Shown: one piece after another, positions 52,201 through 61,111 of the stretch
Numbering within the stretch: the first letter of the stretch is position 1
How the letters are laid out: the number at the start of each line of letters is the position of its first letter
Assembly (NCBI GenBank): GCA_021324815.1
Contig: JAJPIJ010000046.1
Span: forward strand, 62,001 to 126,000
Length of the DNA stretch: 64,000 nucleotides
Direction: 5' to 3'
Origin: Gammaproteobacteria bacterium
Lineage (GTDB): Bacteria > Pseudomonadota > Gammaproteobacteria > JAJPIJ01
The notes under the pieces: generated by a model
Databases searched by the model: none
Told to the model about the DNA's origin: nothing
The model's input: only the letters and a program-made list of their open reading frames with translations
Program-made: the position numbers and the translations under genes

Positions 52201-54349
52201 AATCGAACAATCGGCGTGAATCGCGCGCGTCCGCGGGGGTGTATTGCACGGGCCGCTTCTTCTTCTCCAAGTCCTCCAGCACGTCACAATACCGGAGGTA
52301 GTCGCGGACGATGTTTGTGGAATAGAGGTTTTTTACCCGCTCCTTCTCCTCGTCAGGAGTGGGCGCTTGCCAGACACACCAGTTGTCCTTCTTGACCAGT
52401 TCCTCGAACAGGCGACTGTCGCCCATATCATCGCGGTGTTGGCGCTGGTAGGCGGCGATGCAATGCTTCAGCTTTGTTTCCTTTCCCGCCGAATATGTCT
52501 CGCCCGGCGCGACCACTTTGTTCCATTCCTCGCGCAGTTCTTCGTAGCCGCGCAGAGCTGCTTGGCTGATGCCGTAGCGATAGATGGTCTTCGGGTCTGC
52601 CCCATCGGCTACGCCGAGCGATTCGTGAATCCGCCGCATCGCGGCGAAGCGCGGGTCGCCGCCGGTCTCGCTAAAGCCGCCGGGAATGAAATCCTCCTCC
52701 TCGCCATCATCGGCTTTGCCTTTCTCGCGGGCTTTGCCTTTCTCGCGGCCTTTGCCCTCGTAGAGTTTCTTAAGTTCCTCGAGTTTTTTCGCCTCATTGT
52801 CCCGCTCCTTCTGCTTTTGCCGGATTTGGTGCGGTGACTTGATCGCTTCCTCGTAGGCGGCATAGTCGAACTTCGTCCAGCCGAAGTAGCCAGGTTTGCA
52901 AGCGCCGCTTGGTTCAGCCGGGTCGCCTTCCTGCGCGAGAAATCCGCACATCGCTGTGAAGCTGGGGAAGATGTAGCCGAGCTTACGTTTGAGCCGGGGG
53001 ATAAAATCTGTCCTAGCAACGGATGTGACCGTGGGTTGGTTGCCTGATTTGGCTGCGGCTTTGCGGGCTTTCTCCACTTTTTCAGCGGGTTCTTGGCCGT
53101 CGTCGCTTCCGCAGAGATCAAACTTGTCAACGAACTCAACATAACGGCGCTTGTCATTCTTGAGCAGCCAACCCGCGTAACGGTCCTTCAATCTGGCCTT
53201 GAGCAGGGTCGCTGTGAACTCCGAGCCGCCGTCAAAATGGAACAGCACAAATAATTCGACACGAACATTGTCTTTGCCCGGCCCGCTCCGCTTCCAGTTT
53301 TGGATGCGAAAAGTGCTCGCGGATTCGGGATTTTCCTTCCGGCGTTGTTCTTCGTCGTGTCGCTTGGCTTGAATCAGCTCCTGCAGCCGCTTCAGTTCTT
53401 TGGTTACGTCAATATTGCTCCCACCAAATCGCTCGAACACAAAACAAAACGTCTTGTCCTTCAGCATTTTTTTCGCGGTGTTCAAACATTGCTCAAGCTG
53501 ATTGATTGCGTCCTCGCCAACGAGATAGCCCGTGTCGTCGCTGTCTCCGGCCGCCTCGGCGGCCTCTTGTTCGCTGTTGGCTTCCGGCGCGTCGCCATTC
53601 TCACCTGAGGGCTCTCCGGCTTCTTCGCCCGCTTCTACACCGCTCAAACAACTGTCTTTGACCGATCGCGCTGATAATTGTCTGAGCGCCGCTGCGTCCG
53701 CTTGGAACAAGGCATCCATGAAATCGTAGATGCCCTGTTGGTTGCGGTAAGTTTTTTCGGCGGGAGGTTCGCCGCCCTTGTGTTTCCAGCAGAGCCAGCC
53801 AGGGTCTTCGTTCGCCAGCTTTTGGGGCGTGCCCCGGCTTTTCTCCGGGAACAGTTCGCCGATGACGCCGCGAAAAACATCGTGGAGCTTCCCGTCCGCC
53901 CGCTTTGGAAACTTCGCAAAGGCGTGGCCGAAAATGCGATCAATGCACTGTTCCCGCGTGATGGATTTCGCGTCCAACCCAAGGGTGCGCGCCAGCGAGT
54001 GCTTCAATCCCGCTCGTTTGCCGCCTTTGTGAACGAAGTCGTCCCACCGCCCCTCGATGCAGCCGTCAGCGGTCTTGGGCTTGCCGTTCCCGAACAACTG
54101 CTCGGCAAACTGGGCCATCGGTGTCGGTTTTTCCTTTCCGTCCTTATCTTTCTCAACCATCCCGTCCGCCATCGCCGCGAGCGCGAAGGCGTAGTAGTTC
54201 ACCGCATCCTGAAACAGCGCGTGATGCTCCCACAGCATTTGCTCGCCGAGTTTGCGCGCGGCTTTCGGATCGTCGGCGAGCGATTTGAATCCGCCGTGAC
54301 CGTCTGCAATTTCGACTGCGCTGACGCGGCCTTGGTAGATGCGGTTCAT
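49274..54349 (-). CDS. cas12b-like: Large Cas12b/C2c1-like type V effector (1691 aa)
   Basis: An RNA-guided DNA endonuclease candidate with an intact split RuvC domain: D904 in LLSVDLGQKQAGAYA, E1316 in DFIVIEDLSRYR and D1492 in LIHADINAAVNLG. The region after RuvC-II (RAPRENSRLMKWCHRAI, then AAYSSRFCSRTGVAGFR) closely follows Cas12b of Alicyclobacillus acidoterrestris. That protein is 1129 aa with D570, E848 and D977, so this one is longer in every interval: 903 versus 569 residues before RuvC-I, 412 versus 278 to RuvC-II, 176 versus 129 to RuvC-III and 199 versus 152 after it. Low-complexity inserts include an acidic stretch (about 237-277) and a Lys/Glu/Gly repeat (about 505-553). No HNH domain. 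First gene of effector-cas4-cas1-cas2. Confidence 0.92.
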   Translation of the reverse strand: MNRIYQGRVSAVEIADGHGGFKSLADDPKAARKLGEQMLWEHHALFQDAVNYYAFALAAMADGMVEKDKDGKEKPTPMAQFAEQLFGNGKPKTADGCIEGRWDDFVHKGGKRAGLKHSLARTLGLDAKSITREQCIDRIFGHAFAKFPKRADGKLHDVFRGVIGELFPEKSRGTPQKLANEDPGWLCWKHKGGEPPAEKTYRNQQGIYDFMDALFQADAAALRQLSARSVKDSCLSGVEAGEEAGEPSGENGDAPEANSEQEAAEAAGDSDDTGYLVGEDAINQLEQCLNTAKKMLKDKTFCFVFERFGGSNIDVTKELKRLQELIQAKRHDEEQRRKENPESASTFRIQNWKRSGPGKDNVRVELFVLFHFDGGSEFTATLLKARLKDRYAGWLLKNDKRRYVEFVDKFDLCGSDDGQEPAEKVEKARKAAAKSGNQPTVTSVARTDFIPRLKRKLGYIFPSFTAMCGFLAQEGDPAEPSGACKPGYFGWTKFDYAAYEEAIKSPHQIRQKQKERDNEAKKLEELKKLYEGKGREKGKAREKGKADDGEEEDFIPGGFSETGGDPRFAAMRRIHESLGVADGADPKTIYRYGISQAALRGYEELREEWNKVVAPGETYSAGKETKLKHCIAAYQRQHRDDMGDSRLFEELVKKDNWCVWQAPTPDEEKERVKNLYSTNIVRDYLRYCDVLEDLEKKKRPVQYTPADARDSRRLFDFKGASQGGFAHEASPDGLSFTTQIAVKCGDNAGVLYRPAEVRIHYTAPRLLRDEARALSENEDLQSANWAQPLMRALGIPDDDLHDFKKHAVSLMPDWKPGSRNDQPDRLLLNFVLTPKEDRFIAHVREEMGREKWPWAMQFNWNGDDHDSTLRWPHEDWSKVQGNKEFPRQWFADPDLKSFRLLSVDLGQKQAGAYAIIEVSCCLSDDERKNARFIGRTEHNGERRDWYARVLTTGLLRLPGEDAKVYRPDFKDGKPVPGSEDFRRELSGSAGRNATKAESQQTLDLLKEFHQLELLDDSIRDAATLSERVSFPDQNTKLLIALRRAQSFASKLHRWIWFLDPQDEVKREDQAKRRRIAIKEIAESDPHEWLNKDAHEKAKARNTQLDKAEEEPEQHPEIVQALKTQLKSLVEKLPDWLETIANRIYRSRRGRLVWRKHPDRPDCHLLDFTLRSADERDGLTEEEKWLAGQRGLSIERIEQFEELRKRCQSLNQMLRRDIGCAPKASRDESIPDPCPTILGKLDEIKEQRRNQTAHMILTQALGLTLEKPTEPKDHAEAQLRQAKDTHGEYVKADIKGQPVTPQKGNQWCGIVDFIVIEDLSRYRTSQGRAPRENSRLMKWCHRAIRDKLKQMCEPFGLPLVETPAAYSSRFCSRTGVAGFRATELSGDPMQEPKWRWRVCKPEERKEERTEQEKRRKQWELFFEQVKSANDDAKSKGLPARTLLAPDAGGSIFIPISRLLAGHERRTKGEPIVRFEPVMLEENQQKEPKLIHADINAAVNLGLRAVADPRVWSIHSRLRSERKPEMLSSHQPRRGRGKKAATQAAVIPVEDIKPDTFFVSEREKRKFGEQSKESRIQIRILTADEAMKQSKQAADEAEKRRLRQQAVKSVPKASDSRHPNFFADIANLHTWIHDHAAALKGGPTSVPQPKHLVVGKALWGYVSQEAWRHCMAINAARLKAWGIEPPEEWSRRT

Positions 54350-54356
54350 GTGCCCC

Positions 54357-54415
54357 CCGTTTATGGAAACGGTTAACTCAGAACTCTAGTGACAGAATTA
54401 CCCCCTGGTGGGGGT
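54357..54415 (-). promoter_or_regulatory. Two hairpins in the effector mRNA leader
   Basis: CCGTTT-ATGG-AAACGG (54357-54372) and ACCCCC-TGGT-GGGGGT (54400-54415) are perfect inverted repeats within the short leader of the effector gene. On the minus strand the first hairpin abuts the G-rich ribosome-binding site (54353-54358), 3 bases from the ATG, so it may affect translation. Confidence 0.6.
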
Positions 54416-54421
54416 GCGTTT

Positions 54422-54466
54422 TGATTAAAGCATAGTACAAGCTACGTACGCAGAAAATGCTCATGC
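54422..54466. repeat. Right direct repeat flanking the CRISPR-Cas locus
   Basis: TGATTAAAGCATAGTACAA at 54422-54440, 17 bases, then TGCTCATGC at 54458-54466; partner of 46234-46279. On the minus strand it lies about 73-117 bases upstream of the effector start and may contain its promoter. The region 54467-54575 beyond it holds no gene. Confidence 0.85.
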
Positions 54467-54575
54467 AGCATGTTTGGCGGGGGAGGGAGGGGCACAGCGC
54501 GGCAAAAGGCGCGGCGAAATGCGCCACGTGCCTCAACGCAGGGTGGTTGAGGGGGACAAATCGACAACCAGATGC

Positions 54576-54605
54576 TGACGGCCCCGACGCGGGGCCATGG
54601 CGTCA
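54576..54605 (-). terminator. Hairpin after fhs
   Basis: TGACG plus GCCCC (54576-54585) pair with GGGGC (54591-54595) and CGTCA (54601-54605), with a small bulge. It lies just 3' of the fhs stop. No T-run follows on the minus strand, so intrinsic termination is uncertain. Confidence 0.35.
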
Positions 54606-54610
54606 GACTG

Positions 54611-56287
54611 TCAAAACAAGCCGACGATGTTGCCGTGCTCGTCGATGTCGATCTTTTCGGCGGCCGGCACCTTGGGCAGGCCGGGCATGGTCATCAAGTC
54701 GCCGCAGATGGCGACCACGAAACCGGCGCCGTTCGACAGCCGCACTTCGCGCACGTTCAGCGTGTGGCCAGTGGGGGCGCCACGCACGCTGGGATCGGCG
54801 GTGAATGACATTTGCGTCTTGGCCATGCAGATCGGGAAGTGGCCGTAATCCTTGTTCCATTCGTCGAGCTGTTTTTTCACCGCATCGGCGAAGGTCACCT
54901 GGCCGGCGCCGTAGATCTTGGTGGCGATGGTCTTGATCTTCTCGGTCAGCGGCAGGTGATCCTCATAGACGTAGGTGTGCTTTTTCTTCGATTTCTCGAT
55001 GACATCGATCACCGCATGCGCCAGATCCTCCGCGCCGGCGCCGCCGTGCGCCCAGTGCCTGGCCACGACAAACCGGCCGCCCAGCGATTCGATCTTGTCC
55101 TTGAGCAGCTTGATCTCGGCGTCGGTGTCGAAGGTGAAATGATTCACCGACACGACGCACGGCAGGCCGTAGTGATCGCGGATGTTGGTCAGGTGTTTTT
55201 CGATGTTGACCATGCCCCTGGCGAGCGCGTCCAGGTTCTCCTTGTTGAGTTCCTCCTTCCTGACGCCGCCATGGAACTTGAGCGCGCGGATGGTGGCGAC
55301 CAGCACTACCGCCGAGGGATTCAAGCCGGCCATGCGGCATTTGATGTCGATGAATTTCTCCGCGCCCAGGTCGGCGCCGAAACCGGCCTCGGTGACGCAG
55401 TAATCGGCGAGCTTGAGCGCGGTGCGCGTGGCGGTGACGCTGTTGCAGCCGTGGGCGATGTTGGCGAACGGCCCGCCGTGGATGAACGCGGGGTTGTTCT
55501 CCAGCGTCTGCACCAGGTTCGGCTTGATGGCGTCCTTGAGCAGGACGGCCATGGCGCCGTGGGCCTTGAGGTCGCGCGCGTAGACCGGCCGCCGGTCGAC
55601 CTGGGTGTAGCCGATGACGATGCGGCCGAGGCGCTCCTTCAAGTCCTTGAGCGAGGTGGCCAGACACAGGATGGCCATGATCTCGGAGGCCACCACGATG
55701 TCGTAGCCGTCCTCGCGCGCGAATCCGTTGGCGGTGCCGCCCAGGCCGATGACGATCTTGCGCAGCGCGCGGTCGTTCATGTCCACGACCCGCTTCCACT
55801 GGATGAGCCGCGGGTCGATGCGGAGTTCATTGCCGTGGTTGATGTGGTTGTCGATCATCGCGGCCAGCAGGTTGTGCGCGGCGCCGATGGCGTGAAAGTC
55901 GCCGGTGAAGTGCAGGTTGATGTCCTCCATCGGCACCACCTGGGCATGGCCGCCCCCGGCGGCGCCGCCCTTGACCCCGAAGACGGGGCCGAGCGAGGGC
56001 TCGCGCAAACAGATGATGGCCTTTTTGCCGATCCTGTTGAGGGCATCGCCCAGACCCACGGTGGTGGTGGTTTTGCCCTCGCCGGCGGGCGTCGGGCTGA
56101 TGGCGGTGACCAGGATGAGCTTGCCGTCCGGCCGCTTCTCTATTTCCCGCAGGTAATCGAGCGAGAGCTTGGCCTTGTAGTGGCCGTAGGGCTCGAGATA
56201 TTTGCTGTCGATGCCGAGTTTTGTTTTTGCCAGTTCGATGATGGGTTTCATCGTTGCCTTTTGGGCAATTTCGATGTCCGACTTCAT
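54611..56287 (-). CDS. fhs: Formate-tetrahydrofolate ligase
   Basis: Fhs (558 aa, also called FtfL) uses ATP to attach formate to tetrahydrofolate, giving 10-formyl-THF. The P-loop [11 protein letters not shown] is at residues 65-75. [18 protein letters not shown] and [17 protein letters not shown] are invariant family segments. In methylotrophs it feeds formate carbon into methylene-THF and the serine cycle, whose genes lie 20 kb away. GCGAGGAG precedes the ATG. Its 3' end is 145 bases from the right direct repeat. Confidence 0.95.
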   Translation of the reverse strand: MKSDIEIAQKATMKPIIELAKTKLGIDSKYLEPYGHYKAKLSLDYLREIEKRPDGKLILVTAISPTPAGEGKTTTTVGLGDALNRIGKKAIICLREPSLGPVFGVKGGAAGGGHAQVVPMEDINLHFTGDFHAIGAAHNLLAAMIDNHINHGNELRIDPRLIQWKRVVDMNDRALRKIVIGLGGTANGFAREDGYDIVVASEIMAILCLATSLKDLKERLGRIVIGYTQVDRRPVYARDLKAHGAMAVLLKDAIKPNLVQTLENNPAFIHGGPFANIAHGCNSVTATRTALKLADYCVTEAGFGADLGAEKFIDIKCRMAGLNPSAVVLVATIRALKFHGGVRKEELNKENLDALARGMVNIEKHLTNIRDHYGLPCVVSVNHFTFDTDAEIKLLKDKIESLGGRFVVARHWAHGGAGAEDLAHAVIDVIEKSKKKHTYVYEDHLPLTEKIKTIATKIYGAGQVTFADAVKKQLDEWNKDYGHFPICMAKTQMSFTADPSVRGAPTGHTLNVREVRLSNGAGFVVAICGDLMTMPGLPKVPAAEKIDIDEHGNIVGLF

Positions 56288-56328
56288 GGAAACTCCTCGC
56301 TTTTCATGTTGTTGTAGGTTCTATTTCT

Positions 56329-56346
56329 CCCCGGCAGGCGCCGGGG
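56329..56346. promoter_or_regulatory. Hairpin in the fhs leader region
   Basis: CCCCGGC-AGGC-GCCGGGG is a perfect 7-bp hairpin 42-59 bases upstream of the fhs start. It could be a leader structure or the terminator stem of an upstream transcript. No T-run. The rest of 56288-56530 shows only a TATACT -10-like box at 56519-56524 for the next plus-strand gene. Confidence 0.35.
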
Positions 56347-56548
56347 GCACGCTCAACCCCCACGGTGGAGAACCGTGTTACATGGCAGGGGGCGGGCGGG
56401 TAGTCTACCCGGATCATCGCCGGGCGGAAACTCCACCGCCCGGTCGGGTCGATTAAGGTCCGGTACAGTCCGCATCAGCCGCCCGGCGCGCGGCCTCAAA
56501 TATGGGGAATGAAACCGTTATACTAGGTCCATGAGCGAGGAAGGGCTG

Positions 56549-57511
56549 ATGATTGAAGAAGAAGATTTGACCGTCCGCGCACCGGAACGCACCGATGTCC
56601 AGATGGCGGTATTATTCGCGGATCTGGCCGGCAGCACCCGCATGTACGAGCTGCTCGGAGACGCCCAGGCCAAGTTCATCATCACCGATTCGCTCGGCAA
56701 ATTGACGCAGGTGGTGAAGGAATTTGACGGCCGGGTGGTCAAGACCATCGGCGATGAATTGATGTGCGTGTTCAAGACCGCGCACGAGGCGGTCCTGGCC
56801 GGACGACAGATGATCAAGGTGGCCTCCGATCTGGAGGTGCCGCAGACGGCCGACGCCACGGGCCTGCTGCACCTGCGGGTGGGGGCGCACTACGGCCCGG
56901 TCATCGAGGAGCGCAACGATATTTTCGGCGACACCGTCAACGTGGCCTCGCGGCTGGTGTCGCTGGCCAAATCCAACAGCTTCATGGCCAGCGAAACCAT
57001 CGCCAAGGCGCTGCCCGAGGCCTTTCGCTATCTGGTCTCCTTTTATGACACCGTGGTGATACGCGGCAAGACGCGGCCCCTGGACGTGTTTGAAATCCTG
57101 ACCGACGCCGTCAAGAGCGACGAAACGGCCAGTTTCGCCAGGACCACGGAGATCACCCATGGCCCGCTGGCCAAGGCCAGGCTCAAGCTCAAGGTGCGCA
57201 GCTCCAACCAGACGCTGGAGGTCTCCAAGCAGAAGCCCACGGTCACCATCGGCCGGGGGCGCAACAACGACATCGTCCTGGATCACAACATGGTGTCGCG
57301 GGAGCACGCGCGCATCGATTACAAACATGGCTCGTTTTACGTGTCCGACTTCAGCAGCAACGGCACCTACATCGAGCTGCAGGGCGGCACCCGCACGCTG
57401 CTCAAGAAGTCCGACTGCAACCTCGCCATGAACGGGGTCATGTATTTCGGCGAGGAGCCCAGCCGTAAGGCCAAGACGGCGCTGGAGTTCGTGCTGACCG
57501 GCGCGTCGTGA
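56549..57511 (+). CDS. Class III nucleotide cyclase with C-terminal FHA domain
   Basis: A protein of about 320 aa. The N-terminal cyclase catalytic domain (about residues 15-190) has the metal-binding acids in MAVLFADLAGSTRMYELLG and VVKTIGDELMCVF, and GDTVNVASRLVSLA with the transition-state Asn/Arg. The C-terminal FHA domain (about 215-310) has TIGRGRNNDIVLDHNMVSRE and SDFSSNGTYIE, a phosphothreonine-binding site. I use ATG 56549, which has GGAAGGG upstream; ATG 56531 is only 7 bases after a TATACT box and would be leaderless. It could make cAMP for the cNMP-binding SulP protein, but nothing shows this directly. Confidence 0.88.
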   Translation: MIEEEDLTVRAPERTDVQMAVLFADLAGSTRMYELLGDAQAKFIITDSLGKLTQVVKEFDGRVVKTIGDELMCVFKTAHEAVLAGRQMIKVASDLEVPQTADATGLLHLRVGAHYGPVIEERNDIFGDTVNVASRLVSLAKSNSFMASETIAKALPEAFRYLVSFYDTVVIRGKTRPLDVFEILTDAVKSDETASFARTTEITHGPLAKARLKLKVRSSNQTLEVSKQKPTVTIGRGRNNDIVLDHNMVSREHARIDYKHGSFYVSDFSSNGTYIELQGGTRTLLKKSDCNLAMNGVMYFGEEPSRKAKTALEFVLTGAS

Positions 57512-57517
57512 TCGCGG

Positions 57518-58414
57518 CTAGTCCGCCTCGGGGGGCAGGGGCGGCCGCTTCGTCACCAGCATGCCGGCAGTGCCGATGAGCACCGCCCCGGCCGCGGACA
57601 GCCAGTCCGGACGTTCCCCCCACAGCAGCCAGCCAATCAGGGCCGCGAACACCACCGTCGAATAATTCAGGGTGCCCACCCGGGCCGCGGGCGCGGTCGA
57701 ATAACTGTAGGTGAGCAGCAACTGGCCGGCGCTGGCCATCATGCCCGCGGCGGCCATCATGCCCAGCACGCGCAGGCTGGGCGTGCGCCAGGCCCATAAC
57801 AGCGGCACGGCGGAGGTGGCCACGCTGATGAGGCTGAAATAAAACACGATGCGGAAAATGGGCTCGGTGTCGGCCATGCGGCGGATGTTGGCCATGGCCA
57901 GCGCCGCCAGCACCGCCGATATCGCCCCCACCCAGGCCGCCCCCGACCACGGCACGCCGCCGGGCTTGAGGATCAACCCCACGCCCAGCAGGCCCAGCCC
58001 GACGGCGACGAAGGTCTTGATCGAGGCCCGCTCGCCGAGCCAGGCCCAGGCGATGAGGGCGGTGAAGACCGGCGAACTGTAGTTCAGCAGCACGGCCTCC
58101 GCCAGCGGCATGTGGCCGATGGCGTAAAAGAAGCAGTACATGGCAAAGAGCCCGAACCAGGAGCGGGCGAGGTGGCCGCCGAACCGCCGCGTGGCCAGCA
58201 CGCCGGCGCCCCGGCGCCACAGGCCGGGCAGGAGAAACAGCAGCCCGAAGCTGCTGCGCAGGAACACCACCATTTCGTTGCCGGTGAGCGGCGCGGTGAG
58301 CTTGATGAGGGCGCTCATGGCCGCCATCGCCAGCGAGGCGCCAAGGGCGGCGTAAACGCTTCTGGCCGCCGGACTGGCGGCCGAGAAGTGTGCATGCAGG
58401 GTCCGGGGTGTCAC
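57518..58414 (-). CDS. EamA/DMT-family transporter
   Basis: A 298-aa membrane protein with about ten transmembrane helices arranged as two EamA repeats (about residues 17-150 and 160-290). The first repeat has LGASLAMAAMSALIKLTAPL and the loop ALIAWAWLGERASIKTFVAV; the second has YSTVVFAALIGWLLWGERPD. These proteins export or import small metabolites; substrate not evident. GTG 58414 (MTPRTLHAHFSAASP) is taken; the frame is open upstream without family similarity. Convergent with the cyclase gene, 6 bases apart. Confidence 0.85.
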   Translation of the reverse strand: MTPRTLHAHFSAASPAARSVYAALGASLAMAAMSALIKLTAPLTGNEMVVFLRSSFGLLFLLPGLWRRGAGVLATRRFGGHLARSWFGLFAMYCFFYAIGHMPLAEAVLLNYSSPVFTALIAWAWLGERASIKTFVAVGLGLLGVGLILKPGGVPWSGAAWVGAISAVLAALAMANIRRMADTEPIFRIVFYFSLISVATSAVPLLWAWRTPSLRVLGMMAAAGMMASAGQLLLTYSYSTAPAARVGTLNYSTVVFAALIGWLLWGERPDWLSAAGAVLIGTAGMLVTKRPPLPPEAD

Positions 58415-58597
58415 GTTACCGGGGCTTGGAAAAGGCGCGGATTGTACAGCGACCGTCCGCCGGTGACGAACGCGCCTTGCGGTGATTGAGAAAAACGGCG
58501 GCTTCTGGTAGCTTCGCCCCCCGATGGCAACCGGCTGCGCCGCAGGGTTTGTTCCCCGTCCGCTGCCTGCCCTTCGAGGCGGGAGGGTGTTGAACCC

Positions 58598-60280
58598 ATG
58601 ACCTCTCCGCACTATGTCTTCATCACCGGCGGCGTGGTCAGCTCGCTCGGCAAGGGGATCGCCGCCGCCTCGCTCGCCGCCATCCTCGAATCGCGCGGCC
58701 TCAAGGTCACCAATCTCAAGCTCGACCCCTACATCAACGTCGATCCGGGCACCATGAGCCCGTTTCAGCACGGCGAGGTATTCGTCACCGAGGACGGCGC
58801 CGAGACCGACCTCGACCTCGGCCACTACGAGCGCTTCTCGTCGGCCAGGATGCGGCGGGCCAACAATTTCACCGCCGGCCAGATCTACGAGAGCGTCATC
58901 AAAAAGGAGCGGCGCGGCGAATATCTGGGCCGCACCGTGCAGGTCATCCCCCACATCACCGACGAGATCAAGGCCTTCATCCGTCGCGGCGCCGGCGACG
59001 CCGAGGTGGCCATCGTCGAGGTCGGCGGCACCGTCGGCGACATCGAGTCGCTGCCGTTCCTGGAGGCTATCCGCCAGATGGGCCTAGAGATGGGGCCGCA
59101 GGAGACCTGCTACATCCACCTGACGCTGGTGCCGTACCTGGGCGCGGCGGGCGAGATGAAGACCAAGCCCACGCAGCACAGCGTGAAAGAGCTGCGCTCC
59201 ATCGGCATCCAGCCCGACGCGCTTTTGTGCCGCTCCGACCGGCCCATCCCGGAGGAGGAGCGCAAGAAAATCGCGTTGTTCACCAACGTGCGCCCGCGGG
59301 CGGTGATTTCGGTGTGGAACGTCGATTCGATTTACAAGATACCGCGCATGCTGCACGAGCAGCTGCTGGACGAGATCGTCTGCCAGAAGCTGGGGCTGCT
59401 GGCGCGCGCCGCCGATCTCAGGCCCTGGAACGATCTCATCGAGGCGCTGGAGCACCCGCAGGGCGACGTGACCGTGGCCATGGTCGGCAAGTACGTGGAC
59501 CTCACCGACTCCTACAAGTCGCTGAACGAGGCCCTGACCCACGCCGGCATCCACAACCGCACGCGCGTCGGCATCGCCTACGTCGATTCCGAGGCGCTGG
59601 AGAGGGATGACGCGGCGGCCTTGAGCGCGCTGCGCGCCGCCGACGCCGTGCTGGTGCCCGGCGGCTTCGGCTCCCGCGGCACCGAGGGCAAGATGAAGGC
59701 CATCCGCCATGCGCGCGAAAACCGCATTCCCTATCTCGGCATCTGCCTCGGCATGCAGCTCGCCGTCATCGAATACGCCCGCAACAAGGTGGGGCTCGCC
59801 GGCGCCAACAGCACCGAGTTCGATCCCGGCACGCCGCACCCGGTGGTGGCGCTGATCACCGAGTGGCAGAACCGCGACGGCACGGTCGAGCGACGCGACG
59901 CCGGTTCGGACTTGGGCGGCACGATGCGCCTCGGCGCGCAGCCCGCCGACGTCACGCCGGGCACGCAGGTCGAAAAGATTTACGGGAGCCGCACGGTGAA
60001 CGAGCGCCACCGGCACCGCTACGAGGTCAACAATCGCTACCTGCCGCAACTGGAGGCCGCCGGCCTCAAGGTCGCGGCGCGGGCGCGGGCGACGGTGAGC
60101 GGCGAAATCCTGACCGAAATGATCGAGCTGCCGGATCATCCGTGGTTCATCGGCTGCCAGTTCCATCCGGAATTTTCCTCGACCCCGCGCGCGGGACATC
60201 CCCTGTTCAAGGCCTTCATTGCCGCGGCCATGGCCCACCGCGCGGCGCGCAAACCGGCGCTCAAGCATGCGGCTGTGTGA
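58598..60280 (+). CDS. pyrG: CTP synthase
   Basis: PyrG (560 aa) aminates UTP to CTP with glutamine. The synthetase domain (about residues 1-270) opens [20 protein letters not shown] with the P-loop. The class I glutaminase domain (about 290-545) has the nucleophile C383 in [12 protein letters not shown] and His/Glu in CQFHPEFSS. Length is normal with a slightly longer C-terminus. It overlaps kdsA by 14 bases, so the two are co-transcribed. This pyrG-kdsA-eno order is typical of Gammaproteobacteria. Confidence 0.97.
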   Translation: MTSPHYVFITGGVVSSLGKGIAAASLAAILESRGLKVTNLKLDPYINVDPGTMSPFQHGEVFVTEDGAETDLDLGHYERFSSARMRRANNFTAGQIYESVIKKERRGEYLGRTVQVIPHITDEIKAFIRRGAGDAEVAIVEVGGTVGDIESLPFLEAIRQMGLEMGPQETCYIHLTLVPYLGAAGEMKTKPTQHSVKELRSIGIQPDALLCRSDRPIPEEERKKIALFTNVRPRAVISVWNVDSIYKIPRMLHEQLLDEIVCQKLGLLARAADLRPWNDLIEALEHPQGDVTVAMVGKYVDLTDSYKSLNEALTHAGIHNRTRVGIAYVDSEALERDDAAALSALRAADAVLVPGGFGSRGTEGKMKAIRHARENRIPYLGICLGMQLAVIEYARNKVGLAGANSTEFDPGTPHPVVALITEWQNRDGTVERRDAGSDLGGTMRLGAQPADVTPGTQVEKIYGSRTVNERHRHRYEVNNRYLPQLEAAGLKVAARARATVSGEILTEMIELPDHPWFIGCQFHPEFSSTPRAGHPLFKAFIAAAMAHRAARKPALKHAAV

Positions 60281-61088
60281 TTTTGAGGCCGGCCCGGATC
60301 AGCCGTTCTTCCTGATCGCCGGGCCGTGTGTCGTGGAGAGCGAGACGCTGGTCATGGAGGTGGCCGGCGCGCTCAAGGAGACCACGCGGCGGCTGCGCAT
60401 CCCCTTTGTCTTCAAGGCCTCCTATGACAAGGCCAACCGCGCCTCGCAGGACAGCTTCCGCGGTCCGGGCCTGGAGGCGGGATTGAAGGTGCTGGAGAAG
60501 GTGAAACGGCAGTTGCAGCTTCCGGTGCTGACCGACGTGCACGAGGACACGCCGCTTGGCGAAGTCGCGGCGGTGGTGGACGTGTTGCAGACGCCGGCCT
60601 TCCTGTGCCGCCAGACCAATTTCATCCAGAACGTCGCCCGCCAGGGCCGGCCGGTCAACATCAAGAAGGGCCAATTCCTGGCGCCGTGGGACATGCAACA
60701 TGTCGTCGCCAAGGCCAGGGCCACGGGCAACGAGCAGATCATGGTCTGCGAGCGCGGCGCGAGCTTCGGGTACAATTACCTGGTCTCCGACATGCGCGCG
60801 CTGGTCATCATGCGCGACACCGGCTGCCCGGTGGTGTTCGACGCGACGCACTCGGTGCAGATGCCGGGCGGGCAGGGGGGAACTTCCGGCGGCCAGCGCG
60901 AATTCGTGGCGCCACTGGCGCGCGCCGCCGTCGCCGTGGGCGTTTCAGGCGTGTTCATGGAAACCCATCCGCGACCGGAGCAGGCCTTGAGCGACGGCCC
61001 CAATTCCGTGCGGCTGAAGGACATGCCGGCGCTGCTGGCGATGCTCAAGGAATTGGATCAGGTGGCCAAGAAGAAATCAGCGGAATGA
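60267..61088 (+). CDS. kdsA: 3-deoxy-8-phosphooctulonate (KDO-8-P) synthase
   Basis: KdsA (273 aa) condenses PEP and arabinose 5-phosphate for lipopolysaccharide KDO. Key family segments: [53 protein letters not shown] (with NIKKGQF), and [21 protein letters not shown] 60267 ([11 protein letters not shown]) is chosen as the start; the frame extends upstream within pyrG. The Asn of the Asn-Ile-Lys motif suggests the metal-independent class. LPS synthesis fits a Gram-negative host. Confidence 0.96.
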   Translation: MRLCDFEAGPDQPFFLIAGPCVVESETLVMEVAGALKETTRRLRIPFVFKASYDKANRASQDSFRGPGLEAGLKVLEKVKRQLQLPVLTDVHEDTPLGEVAAVVDVLQTPAFLCRQTNFIQNVARQGRPVNIKKGQFLAPWDMQHVVAKARATGNEQIMVCERGASFGYNYLVSDMRALVIMRDTGCPVVFDATHSVQMPGGQGGTSGGQREFVAPLARAAVAVGVSGVFMETHPRPEQALSDGPNSVRLKDMPALLAMLKELDQVAKKKSAE

Positions 61089-61111
61089 TTTCGAGGGCCC
61101 ATATCGATAAC

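Noticed and set aside
49274..54349. Idea that the effector is a TnpB/IS605-type transposon protein
   Set aside because: It is about four times longer than TnpB, is operonic with cas4-cas1 and cas2 beside an array and anti-repeat, and its RuvC-II context matches Cas12b.
46234..54466. Type I-G (I-U) system, suggested by the Cas4-Cas1 fusion
   Set aside because: No cas3, cas5, cas7 or cas8-like gene is present; a single large RuvC effector precedes the adaptation genes.
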